From Tribonema minus (lineage: Eukaryota; Sar; Xanthophyceae; Tribonematales; Tribonemataceae), in the NCBI GenBank assembly GCA_017506865.1, contig JAFCMP010000532.1, positions 496,001 through 560,000 on the forward strand: a stretch of 64,000 nucleotides of DNA. The letters are read 5' to 3'. Shown piece after piece: positions 59,201 to 64,000 of the stretch (within the stretch, counting starts at the first letter, position 1; each line of letters starts with the position of its first letter). The notes under the pieces were generated by a model. It worked only from the letters and a program-made list of their open reading frames with translations, did no database searches and was not told the origin of the DNA. The position numbers were made by a program, and so were the translations under genes.

Positions 59201-59480
59201 AAGTTTGCTTCGACGTAACTGAGTGATGTTTACGTGTGTTGCTGGTGGACTCAGAGAACCTTTCTGTTTCTGTTCCACGTTGAATCATATTGTTGACGCA
59301 GAGAGCTTCTGGTTTTCATAATTGCGCAATTAGGTTGCTTTGACGTAATTGGGTCATACTTGCGAGTGTGTTTCAGAAAGTTTTGCTTCGGTGTAATTGG
59401 GTCATACTTATGCAGCGTGTCGCCGCTGGACTCACAGAGCCTTACTGTGCGACGTTGAATCATACTGCAGCACGTAAGCA
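59201..59480. repeat. Diverged tandem duplication, period about 180 bp
   Basis: gcttcgacgtaactgagtga, then tggactcagagaacctttct and acgttgaatcatattg at 59201-59293 recurs at 59383-59470 as gcttcggtgtaattgggtca, tggactcacagagccttact, acgttgaatcatactg. A partial copy with gacgtaattgggtcatactt lies between them. Confidence 0.7.
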
Positions 59481-59679
59481 CAGCTTGACCAGAGCTCACC
59501 TCTCCGGAGCGCTTTCGTTTTTCAGAGTACATGTTCCCGTTCTGTTGACTTTTGCCTTACAAAAATCATACAAAGCAGGAACACCACTAGAATGTGTTGC
59601 TTCTGGAGCCAGAGAACCTCCGTCTTCACAAGTTAGCATTGGTCACCTTCTGTCGGGAATGCAATGAGCTGCAGACAAG

Positions 59680-59752
59680 AACGCACCCCCCCCCCTTTTG
59701 AAGGAATGGGGGGCGAACTACCCGTGAAGGATTGCTTACAAGTTGCCCTGTG
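59680..59752. repeat. Dispersed C-run/G-run hairpin repeat, copy 2
   Basis: gcacccccccccc, ttttgaaggaatggggggcg and cttacaagttgccc parallel the copy at 8915-8990 in the same orientation. The arms of C and G can pair. Confidence 0.6.
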
Positions 59753-61129
59753 AAAAAGCGTGTGTTTGACTGTTGGGAGCAGCACAGCACCGTGTGTATT
59801 CTTACTTGAGATATCTATGGTGGTCGGAGGTCTTATGAAGGAGTTGAGGTAGGGTTTGTGCAGTGCGTGTTCAACATGCATTAAAAGGCGCGTGTGGGTG
59901 CATCAGAGCTTCCATTGGGCAGGTGGGCATCACATCAATTTTCTTCCTTTATGGAAAATCTTTATTGTAGATGCTTGTTGACTAGAACGGCTTGACACCA
60001 GGCTTTGTCTGCAGAAAGGTATGGCAAGGTGCTGCAATGTGCTCACTGTCAACACTCCAGTCTGCCTGGTCAATCTGATCAAATATCTTCAGGAGCCAGG
60101 CGGGCGGGAGCAGCAGTGATGGAGCTGGGTGGTATGATGGCGGCTTTTGCCATGTGGGGTGCGGAAGCGTGAGAAAGCACTATGCTGCAGCAATGCAAGG
60201 GAGCAGCTGGGTGTTGGATCATGACGCCAAGCGTGGCTTGAGTTGCAGATGATGGGGCGTCGAGCTGCTGTGGCGACTTGCGCAGCGCACAACAACGAGG
60301 TGAAAGCATCTGGATAAATACGTTCGTGGGCACTGCATGGGGGGCTTTTCACGACTGCACCGGCCGCCCGACGTCGGAGCAACGCCTTGCGACGAGTGCA
60401 TGACTGCCGCTGAGGTGCAGCTATTGCCTCTTACTGGGCGACAGAATGATGGGCCGCTGACCAGTGCAGCGCTGCACTGCGGTGGTGAGCGTACGGGCCG
60501 GCAGCAACCGTGCCAGGCACAGTTACACAGTGGCTGTTCGGTGCTTTTTATTAATTCTCGCTCAGGCCGCGAAAAAGCCCAGATGATTGGCATCTAGCTG
60601 TAAGGAATCTACATGTCGTAGGACAGTCTGAAAGTGTCGCAACGACAACCACTCAAACGCCGCCGCCGCCAAATGGCATCTCGGGATCCTCCCCTACGTC
60701 CTCCTCCATGTGCCCCCCCCCCCTGGAATCTGCCATGTGTGTCATGACACGGCCAGAGTACGCCATGTGGAGCGCTGCCGACAGTGCCGAGCGTAAGCGC
60801 GCCAGGGCGATGCCCTTGAGAGCTTTAGGGCGCGCTCCTCCTGTTCGGTACATGCATTGAGATCAGCCACTGGGCCAGTACGTCCGATCACATCATAGCG
60901 GGTGCCCGCTGCGGATCGCATCTACAGTAGCGCTGCTCTACAGAGCGTGGGCATGGCAGCGCGCTTCATGGTACACAATGCATGAGCACTGATGGGCACC
61001 GCACTTGCGTGTGTGGGGAGGAGAACCTGTGGCGCTTCAGATCTGGGATGAGCAATTCTTGTTGTGCTACCTTTGATCAGGACCAGGCTTCATGCTCTTG
61101 TGAGTTTGTGCCAGCAAAGAGAGGTCATC

Positions 61130-63381
61130 ACCGGATGCACTGGAAGACTATATGGTCAAGAGGTCACAAAGTGGTCAAAGGATGCCAACAACGGCCTCGC
61201 AGCTGCCGCCGCCAGTGTGAAGCAGGGGCGCAGCAGGAGGCAGCAGCAGCGTCATTGGCTGCCGTGCTGTCGCGAACGAGGTCGTTCTCCAAGGTGCAAA
61301 CAGGAAGGAGCGGGGGGGGTGGGGGATAGCAGCTTCGCCAGGCACACAGTTTTCATGGCTCTGTCTGATGCATGGCGCGTTGAAGCACATATGCGATGCC
61401 TACAGCTTGCTCATCAGCAGCATGGCACAGCGCAGCTGTGCACTGCGTGCAGCTGATGACAACTGGTACGCAATATACCGTGTGCTGTCGTTGCCATGGC
61501 GAGGAAGTTAACGATGTTCAAGTGGCGTTCCGGTCAGAAGTAGTGACACGCCAGCCCAGTCACGTGCACAAGGAGGTGCTTATGCCAATTCGTAAGAGAG
61601 GTGGGTTGGCGTTGCTGTGCGCTCTGACATCAGCCGCTGCAGCGCTCTCATCACCTTCAAGGGCGCACCGCCTTTTGATGAAGGTGAGTACTGCACGCGG
61701 GAAGTGAGCTGGCTTGAGGCGCGCTGTAGGTGTGCTGAGGACAATGCTCAAATTCCAATTCAAAAACGATGCGCAAATACAGCCAATCGGCACGGCCATG
61801 TACAATGTGGCTGCAGAAGCCATGAACAGCAAGATCTTAGAACGCAGGTTTCAGTATACGAAGCGTCCCGGTACTCATTATCGTCCTTAAGACGCATTCA
61901 GCCAATCTTCGTGTAACTCTACACGTAATGTCATGTAACAGAGCCCCCCCCCTCCCCAGGCATCAAACAAACAGCAATGAAGTGCTCTTGGTAACAAGCC
62001 ATGAGCATAACCTGCTGGGGTCGAATAGAAACTCATTCTGTGTTGCAAGTGTGCTCAAGAACGTGACAGCTGCAAGCTGCATGTTCCTGCAGCAGTAAAT
62101 TAAGCAAGCTCACCCCTTGCACTCGCCTGCGCTTTTATGCCGGCATGTATGGATCACCATGACCTTTCTTTTGCTCGACCAGGCTGCATGCACCGGAGAT
62201 CATGCCTCCGATCCGCTCCTGAATGACGAAGGCAGTCCACAAACAACACCACCGCAACGGCCTGATATGTGGACAATACTTGACATGGCCAATGGGTGAG
62301 TGCTCAACATATCACTTCATAGCTTCCTGTTGTACTACTAGTAGTCGCGCACATCAAAGCCGCATGCGTCCATACCCTGTCTTCAGCAGTTGTCCGACTG
62401 AGTGTTTCAATGCTTTCACAGGTGCTCAATGGGGTGAGTGTGCAATTCGCACCATTGCTAGATGTTAAAACAGGAATTGCAGTGTTGCTGGCTCCATGTA
62501 GTGAGAACATTCACAGAACATCACCGGGGCTAGCCGGGAGCGGTCATTGAGCTAGATTTGTCAGTACAATTGACAAGTGCCTTGGAAGAGGGTGTAAAAT
62601 AGATGGCGCTGATGCGCAGTCAGGGTTACAGTGCTAGCCGCGATTAGCACTTGACATGTAGTTGAAGCGCAGATTGTTCGCGAGCTGTTCCAGATCATAG
62701 TTTGGGTGACTCAGCAATCCTGAGCTGGGATGCGCACATTTGCTGTGGATAGTCATATCACTCATCGCTTCCTTCATCTCCTTCCTTCCCGAGTACACCA
62801 CGAAGTGTGTGTCTCCTTCCGGCTGCCTCCTTTGCCTCTGCGTTATGCATTGGTACGGAGTGATGTGCTTACATGTGCTCGTGATTCTGCAACACAGACC
62901 AGTTGCTCATGTCAACTACACCTGCCAAAAGAGGTGTTCAGCCAATACATCATCAGACCATCAGGATGCGCTTTTGCAACATGTTGACGCTCGCCACCGC
63001 TGCACATGCAGGCCACCGTCAGCACCAGGATGGATGCGCATGGACGATGGAGTCATGGGTGGCGTCAGCAGCAGCACATTGGTGTATGATGACACGGAGA
63101 AGTGCATGACATTCACGGGACATGTCAGCTTGGAACGGAATGGCGGGTTCGCAAGGTGAGCCGGGCGCTTTGTCAAGCTGTCACTTCATGTGATGCAAGT
63201 CGCTGAATACACTTTGGGACTGCAGTCCTGAGTGCATCACGGACGTACGTGCATGCTTCAACTTTTCTTAGCAGTATGCTGCCGCCAGTGCCACGACTGA
63301 CGTTTGGGGCTGGAAGCGCTCCTGGCCTGGGCGCTGGCTGCAGTGGTTCTGATGGCTTCAATGCTGCTGGGAGCATCACCT
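61130..63381 (+). CDS. CIA30-domain protein, multi-exon (5' part uncertain, 3' end missing)
   Basis: Three exons join in phase: 62183-62295 (through PDMWTILDMANG), 63012-63155 and 63275-63381. The second encodes APGWMRMDDGVMGGVSSSTL, then CMTFTGHVSLERNGGFA, completed across the next junction to GGFAS. The W...DDGVMGGVS and GxVSLExNGGFAS motifs define the CIA30 domain, found in complex I assembly factor NDUFAF1 and in plastid and other proteins. A 12-base microexon (62422-62433) could lie between the first two, preserving phase. Earlier candidate exons are about 61140-61293 (EVTKWSKDANNGLAAAAASV, then AQQEAAAASLAAVLSRTRSF; a G run at 61225-61228 one base short) and 61643-61683 (ITFKGAPPFDEG). 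The start codon and last exon are not identified, so organelle targeting cannot be judged. Confidence 0.6.
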
Positions 63382-63696
63382 GTGAGTCATCAACGTTTAC
63401 GACGTGCTGTCGCATTCATGCATCAACTCATGTGCGCCATTCAGTCATGGCATGACCAAGAGTGGAGTATCCTGTGGTGTTGCATACAATCACTGGTGCT
63501 CAGGCAACTTAAGTCCGTAGCTGACTCGACGATCGCATTGTTACAGTGTGGAGCCCTCCGCAACTTTGAAGCTGACGTGGCAGGTCATTTAGTTGTTGCT
63601 GACACTTTCAATTAAAAAAAACAGTACTGGCACTGTTACTTTTGATTGCTTGCTGCCTGGGTTTTTTGCATGCACTGCACGGTGTTTTGTTTGATT
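63382..63696. other. Probable intron or 3' region of the CIA30 gene
   Basis: The phase-1 donor at 63382 has no clear partner here. A short acceptor-donor pair around 63547-63581 does not keep an open frame in that phase. A poly-A run is at 63616. Confidence 0.35.
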
Positions 63697-64000
63697 GTAG
63701 GCGAGGGACCCTTCAGGGCGCGAGCCTTCTTAAATCACGTAGCGCGCGCGGCTCTGCGCTAGGGTGCATCTGAGTTCGCAAAAATTAGCATGCTGATTTT
63801 TGCGACATGTTGCGCATGGCCTCCAATCAGCGCAGGCGCATTGTTCCTCACGCAGCTCGGCACGACCGTTTACCAATCAGCGTGCAGGGGTTTAGTTACC
63901 CATGTTTAGTGCCGGTTCCATCGGCAACACCAAGGAAGCTGCGAGCTGATTCTGGCGCTGGCACTTCAGCTCGCGACGAGTTGCTGCACAGGCGGCGCTG
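63697..64000 (-). mobile_element. Dispersed repeat copy, inverted, cut by the window edge
   Basis: This is the reverse complement of the repeat at 9393-9661. It starts sharply at ttgtaggcgagggaccctt and proceeds through tttttgcgacatg, accgtttaccaatcagcg and agctgattctggcgctggc to the edge. It differs from the other copy by an extra inner segment (about 63745-63830) with a palindromic aaaaattagcatgctgattt. No coding sequence is seen. Confidence 0.7.

Larger units (their letters stand above)
57301..60980. other. Mostly unassigned; possible coiled-coil exons near 58.5 kb
   Basis: A plus-strand exon candidate at 58477-58552 (acceptor ctgcag, donor gca|gtaagt) encodes DEKKQLREQLEQLQ, a coiled coil. 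The next candidate starts at 58625 after tttcag. Two reading solutions exist (one phase-consistent but Cys/Ser/Gly-rich, one more helical but needing base slips), so no model is given. The remainder has no supported gene. Confidence 0.3.

Overview
This is nuclear DNA of a eukaryote. No open frame runs as an operon. Recognisable proteins appear only after joining short exons across GT-AG introns whose reading phases agree, the low-copy sequence is broken by dispersed, tandem and inverted repeats, and there are TTAGGG/CCCTAA-like tracts. An NB-ARC gene ending in kinesin-light-chain-type TPRs, an archaeal-type ATPase and a CIA30 protein fit a microalga. NB-ARC-TPR genes and TTAGGG-type repeats make a stramenopile alga (brown or yellow-green lineage) a reasonable guess; a green alga is not excluded.

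Layout. 1-5760: CAG/GCA-rich, gene-poor, repeat-rich. 6841-15118 (minus): an eight-exon NLR-like gene with a putative N-myristoylation site, a helical-bundle segment, NB-ARC, winged helix and nine TPRs. Its largest intron holds a complete non-autonomous hAT-type element with an 8-bp target duplication and a second dispersed repeat. 15590-19150: a duplicated 0.9-kb unit, telomere-like sequence and a cluster of short repeats. 19337-19584 (minus): a BABAM1/MERIT40-like exon. 19.6-42.6 kb: mostly gene-poor, with diverged tandem duplications (0.7-0.95-kb units) and C-rich arrays. 42824-45687 (minus): an eIF4A-like DEAD-box relative that has lost nearly all catalytic motifs. 47011-48775 (minus): a two-exon membrane protein. 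49736-50152 (minus): a Gln-rich coiled-coil exon. 52069-52724 (plus): the end of an unrecognised gene. 53030-53303 (minus): the end of another. 53561-56374 (plus): a P-loop ATPase. About 61.1-63.4 kb (plus): a gene with a CIA30 domain. A second copy of the intronic dispersed repeat runs off the right edge in inverted orientation.

The genes do not form one pathway. The most unusual item is the NLR-like gene, whose domain order (acylated N-terminus, helical bundle, NB-ARC, TPR array) is that of an intracellular immune or cell-death receptor. A general caution: several otherwise clean genes are interrupted by exactly one missing or extra base, often in a homopolymer. The exon arithmetic becomes perfect when that base is allowed for, which suggests consensus errors in the assembly rather than pseudogenes. 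All exon models are hand-made from splice signals, phase and remembered family motifs; nothing was aligned by software.
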